Notes under the pieces: generated by a model | Told to the model about the DNA's origin: nothing | Databases searched by the model: none | Seen by the model: the letters and a program-made list of their open reading frames with translations, nothing else | Position numbers and translations under genes: made by a program | In this document: in pieces, positions 20,301 to 30,227 of the stretch | Numbering within the stretch: the stretch's first letter is position 1 | How the letters are laid out: each line of letters opens with the position of its first letter | DNA from: Campanula takesimana | Taxonomy: Eukaryota; Streptophyta; Magnoliopsida; Asterales; Campanulaceae | Reading direction: 5' to 3' | NCBI GenBank assembly: GCA_026119855.1 | Contig: JAOWBW010000441.1 | Location: 124,001 to 188,000 of the forward strand | Length of the DNA stretch: 64,000 nucleotides

Positions 20301-23058
20301 GGATGACGTCCCTTCGTGCGCTTTCTATGTCGCGGGCAAAACCTACACATTTAACAACATGCCGTTCGGCCTCAAGAACGCAGGCGGCACGTATCAAAGG
20401 ATGGTAGGAATCGTCTTTGATGATCAATTAGGCCGGAACCTGGAGGCTTACATCGACGATATGGTTATCAAGACCAAGGAGACCTCTCACGACATTGATA
20501 TGGCAGAAACCTTCACCAACCTCCGGGAAAATAACATGAAGCTCAATCCCTCCAAGTGCGCTTTCGGAGTAAAGGCAGGAAAATTTTTGGGGTTCATGGT
20601 AAACCAAAGAGGGATCGAAGCAAACCCCGAGAAAAACACGGCGTTGATAAACATGCAGCCCCCCAGATGCGTTAAGGAGGTGCAGAAGCTTAATGGCCGC
20701 ATTACGGCTTTGGGAAGATTCATTGCTAAGTCAGCCGAAAAGTGCCTGCCTTTCTTCAAAACCTTAAAAGGAGGAGGAGAGAAGGGCTTCGAGTGGAACG
20801 AGGACTGCCAGATCGCTTTCGAGCAAATAAAAGCTTACCTGGGAAAGCCGCCGCTATTGAGCAGCCCGGTGTTTGGGGAGGAACTCTACGTCTTCTTGGC
20901 CGCAACAGATCATGCAGTGGCCGCTGTTTTGGTAAGGGAAGAGGGCAAACTTCAGAAACCCGTGTATTATGTCTCCAAGGCACTTTCTGCTGTGGAAGGC
21001 CGCTATCTAAACATTGAAAAGCTAGCTTTCGCCTTGCTGGTGGCCGCTCGGAAGCTGCGGGCATACTTCATCGCCCACCCAATCACGGTTTATTCAGACA
21101 CCCCGCTGAAGAAGATACTCCATAAGCCCGAATCCTCGGGGAGAATGCTATCGTGGTCCATAGAACTGACTGAATTCCAGATTACCTACTCCCCACGGAA
21201 GACCATCAAGGCACAGGCACTGACAGACTTTGTGGCAGAGACCACATTTGAATCAAAGGAGATCGAGCCGGACGGAACCCAACCTGCAAAGACAAAGAAA
21301 AAGAGAGGCGAGAAGGCAATAGTTGCAGGGGAGAGACCGGAAAATTGCTGGTCGTTAAGTGTGGATGGATCCGCGGGAAAGACAGTCAGCGGCGCCGGAA
21401 TTCTCTTGACCGCCCCGGAGGGTCAAAGGTTCAAGCGAGCCTTGAGATTTAAGTTCGCGGTCTCAAACAACCAGGCCGAGTACGAGGCATTGATAGCGGG
21501 TTTGGAATTAGCCCGGGACATGAAAGTATCAAAGCTGGTCGTGAAGAGTGACTCACAACTAGTAATAAACCAGGTGAAAGGGGAATACGAAACAAATCAC
21601 CCGGTTTTGGTCAAATACAAGGAGCTCGCGACAGACTTGTTAAAGGAATTCGAATACCATGAGCTGAACCAAGTTAACCGGGCCGAAAATTCCGAGGCGG
21701 ACTTGCTCTCCAGGATCACAAATGAGGACATTGCCAAGCTTAGTGTGGACTGCTGGATAGAGTTCACCGAGCGCCCAGCCATCGACAGAATAGAGATCCA
21801 CCAAATCGGAGATTCGGAAAAAGATTGGGTTGACGAGATCAGGGAATATATCGAGCGGCAAACCCTCCCCAACAACCCTGACCGGGCAAGAGTCTTGATG
21901 AAACAGGCTGCTCGATACACAATTATTGATGGCGTGCTTTATCGGAGATCCTTTACCAAACCACTGCTGAGGTGTGTCAGGTCCGAGACAGTCACCAACC
22001 TGTTATATGAAGTTCACGAAGGCGTGTGCGGAGGGCATCCCGGAGCCCGGACTCTATCCGACAAAATCAGATTCCTCGGGTATTATTGGCCCACAATGAA
22101 AAGAGATGCAGAAGACTACGTCCGTAAATGCGACCAATGCCAGAGGTTCGCCAACATACCAAGGCAGCCGTCCACCGAGCAGAGTTTGATAGTCCCAACT
22201 TGGCCTTTTGATATGTGGGGGATTGATTTGATTGGGCCTTATCCCAAAGCGCCCGGGGGAGCGCAAATGGTAGTGGTTGCTGTGGACTACTTCACAAAAT
22301 GGGTTGAGGCAAAAGCACTGGCTAGTACTACGGAAGCAAGCATCATCAAGTTCGTACATGATCACATCTTCTGCCGGTTTGGTCTACCGCGGGCTATTGT
22401 CTCCGATCACGGGCCCCAATTCCAAAGCAAGTTCACGGCGGAGTGCAAGAGACTCAACGTGGAACATCGACAATCCTCAGTCGCAAGACCACAGGGAAAT
22501 GGACAGGCCGAGGCCGCGAACAAGTTGCTCATGACCGCTTTGCACAAAAGTTTGAAGGGAAGGAGTGGTCGCTGGATGGAAGAGCTCAGTACTGCTCTAT
22601 GGGTTGTCCGAACCACGACAAGGAACTCAACGGGAGAAACCCCTTTTTCCCTGACATATGGATCAGAGGCGGTCGCACCTGTGGAAGTAGCCTTACCCAC
22701 GTATAGGGTCGCCCAATTTAATGAAGCAGAGAATGAGGAAGCCCGCAGAAAAGACTTAGACTCTACCGAAGAAAAACGGTTGGAAGCGCGGGCAAAGATG
22801 GTCAATTATAAACAGAAGGCAAAAGTCCATCATGACAAAAGGGTGAACAAGAGATCGTTTGCCGTGGGAGACTGGGTTCTGAGGAAAGTTGAAGTCACAG
22901 GGAGGCAGCCCGGATACAACAAGCTTTCGCCCAACTGGGAAGGCCCTTATCAGATTGCCCGCATAATCAAAGAGGGAACCTACAGGCTTCTAACGGCAGA
23001 AGGAAAAGACTTGAAAAACGCCTGGCATAGCGATCATCTGAAAAAGTACTACCTTTAG
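17368..23058 (+). CDS. Gag-Pol polyprotein, intact, Tat lineage with dual RNase H
   Basis: A single 1896-residue frame starts at the first ATG of the leader, 140 bp after the LTR. In order: basic and acidic N-terminus; Gag region (about 215-400); C-X2-H-X4-H-X4-C knuckle from C473; aspartic protease with DTGAS (Asp608); reverse transcriptase with FIDAYSGYHQI, MPFGLKNAGGTYQRM and the YIDD site at 1028-1031; RNase H (ATDHA, about 1181); a second, archaeal-type RNase H (SVDGSAG, Asp1333; NNQAEYEALI) diagnostic of Tat; integrase with a zinc finger (HEGVCGGHPG ... CDQCQ) and catalytic Asp1620, Asp1680 and Glu1715. There is no chromodomain. It would make particles, cDNA and integrate it. All listed catalytic motifs are present with no internal stop. 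Confidence 0.96.
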   Translation: MTGKEILNPNASPSKQAPQGSIFARLGDKAPSGCSGTPSQKARREADLRDRIETSKARKVQKIPVTPLTPEQIQKKIQLLKDRQDLVAEGLQLNLALEELFNAEADTAIPLERSKTHGSKSIASRVEGKKKRTIVVEDDDEEGEEGRRSEEGESQPRRSKGHYKGKATVRTGEQFAGTAKRVKTGEEIDYKVQGMIRDLWESKQSVAKCIGPIDAFASWIADSPIQRGKVPTLDAYDGSSNSKSHVGRFEGQMALFSTDEAVKCKALASTFKGKALGWLLAHKPRSICSYEQLRTSFLNSFAGAGEVARPKSDLCGVKQYPGESTKAYITRFRKMTEQIVDLTRNDIELCFLGGLTSYTLRQEFACRKPEGTEEMYNRAIAMAGVEPSFMEDARRSIRDRLEPAHDSRYHAGYSGGSGGRNRGRPRGTTNFKRNDSTFTPLIAPRTEILRAEALPPPPPLERKPYEANKKKWCGYHESHGHNTDECFQMKKIIQQKVEAGELKKWIEGPSNKGGAPRGHVQYVRDNVADGEKRYDILYIGEEAPSNTQLSIQIKKLEKVFLIPAYPPEQEEMIGFRRSELASTLFHSTQPLTIKMAIGRADIGRVLIDTGASRDILYFHCLEEMGMSEAHLTPYAGLLEGFTNHTVYAKGTIDFEVTIGERPFEKTARVTFMVIDLKSQYNAILGVTAQAALGIVASIPHQKIKFSTPAGIACIENKPELFLKIIEKKRRESAMEARLVSPREAKKVKTNSDRTEEAAMIGTLSFHSTRAEFKRSRRVRRIAAKTEQIDIVIDSLHDREIRDIRPNDALEDVVINPAYPEQTVKVGLEIPAEERKILIELLRKSADIFAWTVEDMKGLSREVIEHELNVDPTFTRVLQKERYFSPEKKAAIKIEVDKLLKAGIISPIKYPRWLANVVMVTKANGKWRMCVDFTDLNKACPKDCYPLPRIDQLVDSIAGHRVLSFIDAYSGYHQIKMKEDDVPSCAFYVAGKTYTFNNMPFGLKNAGGTYQRMVGIVFDDQLGRNLEAYIDDMVIKTKETSHDIDMAETFTNLRENNMKLNPSKCAFGVKAGKFLGFMVNQRGIEANPEKNTALINMQPPRCVKEVQKLNGRITALGRFIAKSAEKCLPFFKTLKGGGEKGFEWNEDCQIAFEQIKAYLGKPPLLSSPVFGEELYVFLAATDHAVAAVLVREEGKLQKPVYYVSKALSAVEGRYLNIEKLAFALLVAARKLRAYFIAHPITVYSDTPLKKILHKPESSGRMLSWSIELTEFQITYSPRKTIKAQALTDFVAETTFESKEIEPDGTQPAKTKKKRGEKAIVAGERPENCWSLSVDGSAGKTVSGAGILLTAPEGQRFKRALRFKFAVSNNQAEYEALIAGLELARDMKVSKLVVKSDSQLVINQVKGEYETNHPVLVKYKELATDLLKEFEYHELNQVNRAENSEADLLSRITNEDIAKLSVDCWIEFTERPAIDRIEIHQIGDSEKDWVDEIREYIERQTLPNNPDRARVLMKQAARYTIIDGVLYRRSFTKPLLRCVRSETVTNLLYEVHEGVCGGHPGARTLSDKIRFLGYYWPTMKRDAEDYVRKCDQCQRFANIPRQPSTEQSLIVPTWPFDMWGIDLIGPYPKAPGGAQMVVVAVDYFTKWVEAKALASTTEASIIKFVHDHIFCRFGLPRAIVSDHGPQFQSKFTAECKRLNVEHRQSSVARPQGNGQAEAANKLLMTALHKSLKGRSGRWMEELSTALWVVRTTTRNSTGETPFSLTYGSEAVAPVEVALPTYRVAQFNEAENEEARRKDLDSTEEKRLEARAKMVNYKQKAKVHHDKRVNKRSFAVGDWVLRKVEVTGRQPGYNKLSPNWEGPYQIARIIKEGTYRLLTAEGKDLKNAWHSDHLKKYYL

Positions 23059-23290
23059 AAGACAGAATGGTAGATCTTGAAATCTTTTTGCAAATCAGTA
23101 GCAGTTAGAAATTATGGAAATACTCATGTATTGTAACAAAGTGGCAATGTAATCTGTTCGAGTAAAGTAAATAAAACTGCTATCGTTCTATGAAATTACT
23201 CAAGTATGTTCGTTCTCAAAGCGCGGTCATGTGCTCTCGAACCAGACCGCATGCCCGCGATGCGGATGCCGTTTGCAAGTCTACGAACGA
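23059..23290 (+). other. Spacer after Gag-Pol
   Basis: No gene. The end of the stretch (from about 23220) contains a diverged GCGCGGTCATxxxCTCTCGA unit that looks like the seed of the tandem repeat to its right. Confidence 0.6.
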
Positions 23291-23900
23291 TGCGCGGTCA
23301 TACGCCCTCGAGCTAGACCGCAGGGCCCACGTCTTACGCCCTTGAGCTAGACTAAAGTGGGAGAATGAATTCCTTGGTGGGATCATTTCCTTGTGAAATT
23401 CCTAAGACCCAAGATGCGCGGTCATACGCCCTCGAGCTAGACCGCAGGGCCCACGTCTTACGCCCTTGAGCTAGACTAAAGTGGGAGAATGAATTCCTTG
23501 GTGGGATCATTTCCTTGTGAAATTCCTAAGACCCAAGATGCGCGGTCATACGCCCTCGAGCTAGACCGCAGGGCCCACGTCTTACGCCCTTGAGCTAGAC
23601 TAAAGTGGGAGAATGAATTCCTTGGTGGGATCATTTCCTTGTGAAATTCCTAAGACCCAAGATGCGCGGTCATACGCCCTCGAGCTAGACCGCAGGGCCC
23701 ACGTCTTACGCCCTTGAGCTAGACTAAAGTGGGAGAATGAATTCCTTGGTGGGATCATTTCCTTGTGAAATTCCTGAGACCCAAGATGCGCGGTCATACG
23801 CTCTCGAGCTATACTGCAGGGCCCATATCCTACGCCTTTGAGCTAGACTAAAGTGGGAGAAGGCGCGGCCATACGCTCCCGAGCTAAACCACGCGCGTGG
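23291..23900 (+). repeat. 124-bp tandem repeat, four full units plus a diverged partial unit
   Basis: The start TGCGCGGTCATACGCC recurs at 23291, 23415, 23539, 23663 and 23787 (TGCGCGGTCATACGCT), an exact 124-bp period. The first three units look identical and the fourth has CCTGAGACC for CCTAAGACC. Each unit contains two related half-motifs (ACGCCCTCGAGCTAGACCGC and ACGCCCTTGAGCTAGACTAA). The fifth copy is diverged and shortened. The position, between pol and the antisense gene, is where Retand elements carry an amplified repeat. Confidence 0.96.
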
Positions 23901-24095
23901 AAACAAAGACAGTTCGTGCGAGAACAACCCTTTAAGCTATGTAATCAAAAGAGTGATAACAAAAGAGCACGCAAGAAAAGAAGTCAATAGCAAAGCTGGA
24001 AACAATTATTCACATACAAACCAAAAATCACTTGTTCGAGAATGTCCGGACCTACACTATTACAAAATTTCCCGGGATGCAACCCGGTCTGATCT

Positions 24096-27000
24096 TCAAA
24101 AGGCCGGGGGAGGAGCATTCTCCATCTCTGGAACAGAGGCAGAGGCATCAGTGTCAGGCACAGACCCAGACTGATCCTGAGAAGCATCAGCAAGAGCGGA
24201 GGCATAAGGAGAGTAAGGAAGAACCATACCATCAATGTACGGGCCGCCGGGGCCAAAAGTCCTCTCCAAAGCTGCGACCAGAGGCAAGGTACCCGCGGCA
24301 GAATATCTGAACCCGTCGATAGCAGAAAGAAGATCTTGGACGGTGACCGGAGCGACGGGAGGGAGAGTTGATCTGACAGACTCGGGTAACTCGGAGAGTT
24401 GGTCCGCGGTAAAGGGCACCAGAGCGTGGCCGGTAAAACATTGAGGGTCTGAGGCCGTAATGGAGCAAAGGATCGCAATCTCTTGTGCACTGTATTTGCC
24501 CGTAGCTGCCAGATTACGACCTACTGTATGGAGAGCTGAGTTATATTGCTCTATGCTTGCCTCCTCCACCTTTTCTCTGTAAGCATCAGACGCCTCAAAC
24601 TCGGCCACGGCTTTCCCTCGCTCTTCATTCAAAACAAGTTCCCGGTCTTTCTCAAACCGCATGGCATCTAAAACCTTGCCGTCCAGTTCATCAACCTTCT
24701 CAGATAAGCTCCTGTTCTTCTCCCTCTCCTCCTCCAACCGCTTCTCAGCCTCGGCCAGGCGAGCTTCGAGTCGTTGCTTTTCAGACTCAACGGTTGCTTT
24801 TTCAGCCTCAGCCCGGTCTTTGGCCTCGCGAGCTGCGTCGAGATCGTTGCTCAGTTTGGAGTTCTCCTTGACAGCAGTCATCAACTCGGCATCTTTATTC
24901 TTAAGCTCCTCTCCCGAGCCCTCCAGGACCTTGGACAGGCGGGCAATCTCATCCTTCGCCTCCGCCAGATTCTTCCCCCTCGCCGCGGCCAAGGCAACTT
25001 CGGCTTCATACTGAGACCGCATATATAGCAGGTCATTGCTAACCTGATTAATAAAGGAGCATGTGGAGATTATATTAAAAATCGGGACGAGGAATTAGAG
25101 GGTCAAAGGATCGATGTATAAAAAGAAAGAGCACGTCGGTTTAGACATGGAAAGTGAGACACTAACCTCAGTCATAGCCAAGCCCGCGTGACCCAGGGCG
25201 GTCAGGAAGTTGGTCTTGGACAGCACCTTCTGTTGATAGTCCGGGAAATTCATCCGGTGCAGAAGCCCATCGCCAACATAAGAATTGAAGCCGCGGCGGC
25301 TATGGAGATCAACCCCATATACCTCAGGGGCCTCAGCTACTTTCTTCCCAAACTCCTTAGCTCGGTCCTTGTCTTCAATTAGTTCGACGGGGAAGCGCTC
25401 CGAGCATAAGGTCCCTTTGGCGGGGGAGGATACGGTAAAGCCGCGAGAAGGAGACTCCAGGCGGGGCTGTTTATTTTTTGGAGGCAAGGGGTCAGCGACC
25501 GGACTCGGTCCCCTTTTCTTCGTAGCCTCGGGCACTGTTCTGCCTGCATCATGCGAGGGAGTGGGAGACCCCGAGCCTGTCAAATCCTTTCCCCGTCCGC
25601 TCCCGCGGGGCCGTAGAGGAAGCTCGCCAGTCATCGGGACAACTGCAACAACCTTCTTTGCCTTGTCCAGAAGATCCGTAACCGGCAGTTTTCTCCCTGG
25701 GGCCTCGGCCTTGCGCATTTCGGCCTGCCTCTGCTGCTTCGCCTCAGCCTCCCGCTGCTTCGCAGCCAATCTCAAGGCATTAATATTCTTGGGAGGCATG
25801 GTATCAGTGGGATCTGCAGGCAAAAGTAACAGTCAGTCAGATATGATCGGATAAACTAACAGGTATGGAATTCCAGTTGATTAAGTATGAAAAAGACCAG
25901 TCAAGCCCGGATCCGGGCATTGTTCCCCCAATCGGCAAGCAGAGCACTCATGGGCAAAGGCAAAATCCTGGTGAACCCTCCAGCAAGGATCCCGCCACAT
26001 AGGAGTCATGCTAACCCTGCTCTCAAAATCAGGATTTCGGCATGGGGCCACCCCGGCGTAAGCCAAAAGACTCTCGTTGTTGATGATGGCTTGAACGTCG
26101 AAAACTTGTTCAACCACGACCACAGTCTGGTCCTCTAAAGTCACTGATTTCGTATGCCGGGCGAGGTAATCCTGCATGGCGGACGCAAGCTCAATACCCC
26201 CATCTGAGCTAGGATAATCCTTGGAAGATATGGACAGCGGGGAAGTATTATCAGGCTTAGAAAAGGGCCACCCGAGTCGATTCTGAATCACCAGAGGATA
26301 TCTCTGCCACTGATCGAATTTATTAGAAGCCGCAGAAAAGATCTTTTTCGACCTAGGCTTCGTTTTCAAGCTCAAACTGCTCGCGGTGACCTGATGAGTG
26401 AAGAAAACGTACAAGGCGGACAAAGAGGGTTCATATCCCAATACCCTGCTCACAACAATAAAAGACACCAGGTAACGAATCGCGTTGGGAGTCAAGTCCA
26501 TGGGAAGGCACTTGGAAAACTCCAGGAACTCGCAAATGAACGGGTCCAAGGGAAGCCGGAGGCCATTCTCAAACTGAACGGGATAAAACACGCAGGCGAT
26601 ATTATCTGCCCGGACGCGGGCAGGACCAGCCAAATTGCTCCCTGACGGAGAGGAATAATCATCGAGACCGCCGACAAGGTAGACTTTGCGATCGATGTGG
26701 TACACGGTTAAAAACTCATCATCGGAGTCCTGCTCCTCCACCATGCCCGCTCCTGAGCTGGAAGCTCCGGCCTGGCTCTTGACCCTATCGTCGGGCCCCT
26801 CGGGGAAGGAAGCCAATATTTGAACCGGGGAGCGAATGCGCTTGACCATACGCGCTGTACCTGGGGCCATTCTCTCTAAATCCCCCCGGGGGTCAGAAGG
26901 TGTCTCAGATGACTCAGACTCATCTACTAGCCCGTGAGCCACGATCGCCCCAACCTCATCCTCAAGAGCGGTTTCACCATCAACCCCCACTTCTTGATCG

Positions 27001-27455
27001 GAAGCCTCCGCACTGCTCGTGACTTCAATAACACCAGGGGCCAAGCCCGGAGATCGTGCCTGCTCGTCCTCGTTAAAAGGAGCGTCCATCCAACTGAGAG
27101 AATCAGGGCCACTCGAGGCTACACGCTCCCCGCACGACCTTACCAACCTTCTAGCATTTCCAGCCATATCTACATTATCGGGGAATCGAGTTAAAACAGC
27201 CGTGACAAAAATGCCCAAGTGTTCCTCTCCCCCCAACACCCTCATCCTTGTGGAGTCATAATGGACGGAGGGACCTGTTTCCCACAACAGGGGCAAGACC
27301 CAGGGTTCCCAGCTATACGCTAAACCTATGGCAATGAACTCATTCAAGGACAGCCGTTTCCAGGCGTTTAACAGGAGCCTGTATACCCCACCGGTCCTCC
27401 GGCAGCAACCAAACAGGTCGGGACGGAGTTTACGCCCTAAATCCAGCCCTTCCAT
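24096..27455 (-). CDS. Predicted three-exon antisense gene of the Tat element (Transposase_28-like domain and coiled coil)
   Basis: On the minus strand three long frames can be joined by two small introns: exon 27455-25898, intron 25897-25814 (phase 1, donor GTCTTT, acceptor TTGCCTGCAG), exon 25813-25167, intron 25166-25044 (phase 0, donor GAG/GTTAGT, acceptor TTAATCAG), exon 25043-24096. The exons total 3153 nt, an exact multiple of three, giving 1050 residues. Residues about 280-400 (LRLPLDPFICEFLEF, DLTPNAIRYLVSF) resemble the plant 'putative gypsy type transposon' domain (Pfam Transposase_28). A Lys/Arg/Pro-rich linker is at about 520-640 and a long coiled coil at about 740-900. Antisense frames of this type are known in Tat elements; their function is not established. 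The first donor is weak, so that junction is the least certain. Confidence 0.8.
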
Positions 27456-27457
27456 GG

Positions 27458-27676
27458 CTACAACAATATTTCAGCAAGTTTTCAGAAATTAGGGGCCAGA
27501 ATTTGGACTCGAAGACGCGAGGCTACGAGAAGTCACACAACTCTCGTACAAATCCGAAAGCTCGACGGGAGCAAAATTTTTAGGGTTCGCGCTCGAAAAA
27601 CGGCAACGAAAAGAATGGCAGAAATTAAAACGACGAATCGAAACAAAGAAGAAAAAAGCGAGGTGCGGAACAATAC
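27458..27676 (-). other. Possible 5' UTR intron of the antisense gene
   Basis: A donor-like CAG/GTATTG on the minus strand at 27677/27676 and an acceptor-like TTGTTGTAG at 27458 would place the exon start two bases before the ATG at 27455. This is inferred from splice-site look alone. Confidence 0.4.
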
Positions 27677-27806
27677 CTGCGAATTTGAAGTGAGGAACGA
27701 GAACGAGATCTTCGGAGTCAGGAATCCAGAGAAGCAAAATATTCGTTGGAACTGGAAGGTAGAGAGACGGAAGTTACGAAAGTTTGGAATGATTCAGCAT
27801 CCGTGG

Positions 27807-27814
27807 TATTTATA
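27807..27814 (-). promoter_or_regulatory. TATA box of the antisense gene
   Basis: On the minus strand TATAAATA (context GCTATAAATACC) lies about 350 bp upstream of the antisense ATG and about 320 bp inside the 3' LTR. It is therefore a separate promoter rather than the LTR promoter. Start of transcription would be near 27780. Confidence 0.65.
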
Positions 27815-28127
27815 GCGCCAAAAATGGGTCGGACCGACCCGAAATATCTGGTAACCCGATCGAAACCCGAAAAGTGAAGAGGCGGGAATTGCTTTTTCGA
27901 ATACCGATGACGGTTCGCATTTAATGGACGTGCTCCTGGTCATGTCAAAAGACAGATGGCTACGCCACTAGCCTGACACAAGGGGCCCCACCTGTCCTTT
28001 CGTCAACCACTATTCTAAGACTCCCGTCCCATTGCAATCCGTGCCCGCATTAATTGCAATTTGCCCGAATCGAGCCTAGGAAGTATAACTCCTCGCGCCG
28101 CACATGAATGAGCTAACCCTCGGAGTT

Positions 28128-28136
28128 AGGGGCCAC
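28128..28136 (+). other. Polypurine tract region of the Tat/Retand-like element
   Basis: AGGGGCCAC directly precedes the 3' LTR, in the position of the plus-strand primer. It is short but resembles the AGGGGCTAC before the first Tat LTR. Confidence 0.7.
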
Positions 28137-28769
28137 TGATGAGACCGAGCCTTCTGGGCCGGATGCTCGCCGGTCTAGAATCAATGCGATCTAACGCGCC
28201 CGAACCGGACCTGAACTCTGGAGGCCTAACCGACAAGGAACGCGGGCTAGTAAGCCCGAGAGGATTTATCTCCTGATGAATATGCCCGAGTTGACTCTGC
28301 CTCCCGTCATCCTGAGGAGCCCGTAGTGCCCAGCTGGCACAAACGTACGCGAGGCGTCACCTAACCGTACCTGACACACCATAACGGTTGGTGATGGAAC
28401 CATGCTTCCCTGACAGACACGCCACCTTCCCAGCCACTCTCCTGACCGATCCACTGGGGACTCGCCACGTGTCCCCCCAGTACCAGGGTGGTTAGTACCT
28501 TGTGCAGGTTTCTTTCTCTTGGTCATATATATACCCCTTTTCGCCCCATGAGAGAGGTACGTGCTCTATCCTATTCACACACACAAGGTCTTCATTGAAC
28601 CTTCTTCCTAGGTTTTCCTCAGAGATCTTACTCTCACACCCGAGGGCCTAAGCCGGATTCCAACCCGGCCTTGGTCTTAACGGTGTTCTTGTTTGTGTTG
28701 TGATCAGGATCAAGAGACAGCAAAGTTGGAGTTCTATCTCCGTGACCCCAGAAATCTAAGGCGTCATCA
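28137..28769 (+). repeat. 3' LTR of the Tat/Retand-like element
   Basis: 633 bp, the same length as the 5' LTR with three substitutions and no indels (0.47 percent). It ends TCATCA at 28769 and is followed by the ACTCC target duplication. Confidence 0.97.
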
Positions 28770-28805
28770 ACTCCAAAATAACATCTATTTTGAGACGGAG
28801 TGAGT
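28770..28805. mobile_element. Right part of the split Stowaway-like MITE
   Basis: Begins with the ACTCC duplication and ends ATTTTGAGACGGAGTGAGTA, the inverted counterpart of the left end at 16359. It shows that the Tat element landed within a pre-existing MITE. Confidence 0.85.
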
Positions 28806-29169
28806 AAATTTTGATTAAAACAAGGCCTTAAAGACGGTCGTAGAAAAGTCATAGAAAAGTCACCAGAGTTCTTTAGGAGTAAACTTTGTTGAAGACGAAG
28901 ACGAAACAAGGCCTTAAAGACAAAGTCGTAGAAAAGTCACCAGAATAGAAACTCCAGTTTCCCATACGCTTGTAATGATTTCACCGGGATTTCCATCACT
29001 CACTCCCTCTTTATTCCTCTTGTCATAAACATCTTTAGCCTCAATTTTCGCGTTTTCTTCTATCAAAGCGTTTTTTTTTTCTCCATTGACCAATTTACCC
29101 TTTTTTGATTTTCTCCGTACAGTGCTTTACTTATTTTCATTTTTAAAAACTTTGCTTTTTCACACTTTA
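28806..29169. other. Unassigned sequence
   Basis: A short segment around ACAAGGCCTTAAAGAC and GTCGTAGAAAAGTCA is present twice (about 28822-28864 and 28907-28941), so a local imperfect duplication. No gene is seen. Confidence 0.5.
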
Positions 29170-30224
29170 TACCCCCTCCGTTTCACTTTAATTTATTAAA
29201 ATATCTTTCGACATTAAATTAAAAAAGTAATTGAACAAAATAATGTATCGCGAGAGTAGATAGTTTGGTAAGATATAAAAAGTAGAGTAGGGAATAGTTA
29301 AGCTATGTACAATGGCAAAAATATTAAACACCCTACTTTATCACTTTTTTACACTCTACATCGTCTCCTCTTTTTTCCACCTAATAATTCATCACCCATT
29401 CAACTTTTACACTTTACAATAGTTTTGTTTAATAAAATTCAATACCCTACCCCACCACTTTTATTTCACATTCTTATTTTCTTTTATAATTTTGTTTTTG
29501 TAATTACAATTCAATAACAATTATCGAATGAAATTAAATTAAAATAATTAACAGTTAAATAAATTATTTAATTTATTTTTTATTTTTTTGTAATTACAAT
29601 TCAATAGGGATAGTCATTATTAAAACAAATAAAATTACAAAAAACTTAAAATGAAAAAAAATGTTTTTTTTACTGTGTCCAAATCAAACGAAACAATACT
29701 CTACTTATAGAGAATTTCTTTTTATGAATGTTGGTGTATTTTTTTTTTTTTTTTGATATAAGATAATTGACATTGAAAAAATTGGATGAAAATAGAAAAG
29801 GAAAACGAGCGGACCAATCAATGCTTGCGAAGTGGCGGCATCAGGAAAAAAAACACGTTTTGGCGTCCAGACGCGCCTCTTGCGCGCGTTCAGGACACGC
29901 GCTAATTCAGCCCTATCTGAGCGCGCCACGTATCATTTCAGCCTGCCCTTTTTTGTTTTCAATGGATGTTGATTTTTTTTCAACAACATTTAATCCACCT
30001 CTCCTTCAACACCATATTCAACACCCTCATTACACACCTTCAACTACTTAATCTCCTTTTCAACACCCCCATTGTAAGTAGTCTTAGTGGATAGTAGTTG
30101 TGAGTATGACAAGTAGATCTCATTATTTAAAAATTATTAAAAACATTCAATTTTTGAATTTTGTAGATTAAAGTGGGACCTCAAAATGACAATTTTTATA
30201 GATTAAAGTGAGACGAAAGGAGTA
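29170..30224. mobile_element. Stowaway-like MITE carrying an inserted Harbinger-like MITE
   Basis: The left end is TACCCCCTCCGTTTCACTTT (29170) and the right end AAAGTGAGACGAAAGGAGTA (to 30224). These ends are inverted copies with TA sites. The element would be about 270 bp without the insertion at 29301-30083. Confidence 0.8.
29301..30083. mobile_element. Harbinger-like non-autonomous element, 783 bp
   Basis: Ends are AGCTATGTACAATGG and CCATTGTAAGTAGTC (inverted, 11 of 15 matching), flanked by TTA at 29298-29300 and 30084-30086, the PIF/Harbinger target duplication. AT-rich arms surround a GC-rich core (about 29805-29935). It is related to the copy at 50021-50702. No transposase is encoded. 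Confidence 0.8.
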
Positions 30225-30227
30225 TTA

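Larger units (their letters stand above)
16590..28774 (+). mobile_element. Complete Tat/Retand-like Ty3/gypsy retrotransposon with target duplication
   Basis: The element proper is 16595-28769 (12,175 bp), bounded by identical 5-bp flanks ACTCC (16590-16594 and 28770-28774). LTRs are 633 bp each with TGATGA/TCATCA ends. From left to right: LTR, primer-binding site, one 1896-codon Gag-Pol frame, a 124-bp tandem repeat, an antisense gene, polypurine tract, LTR. The second RNase H domain, the lack of a chromodomain, the amplified repeat and the antisense frame place it in the Tat lineage near Retand. No stop or frameshift is seen in Gag-Pol, so it may still be active. Confidence 0.95.
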
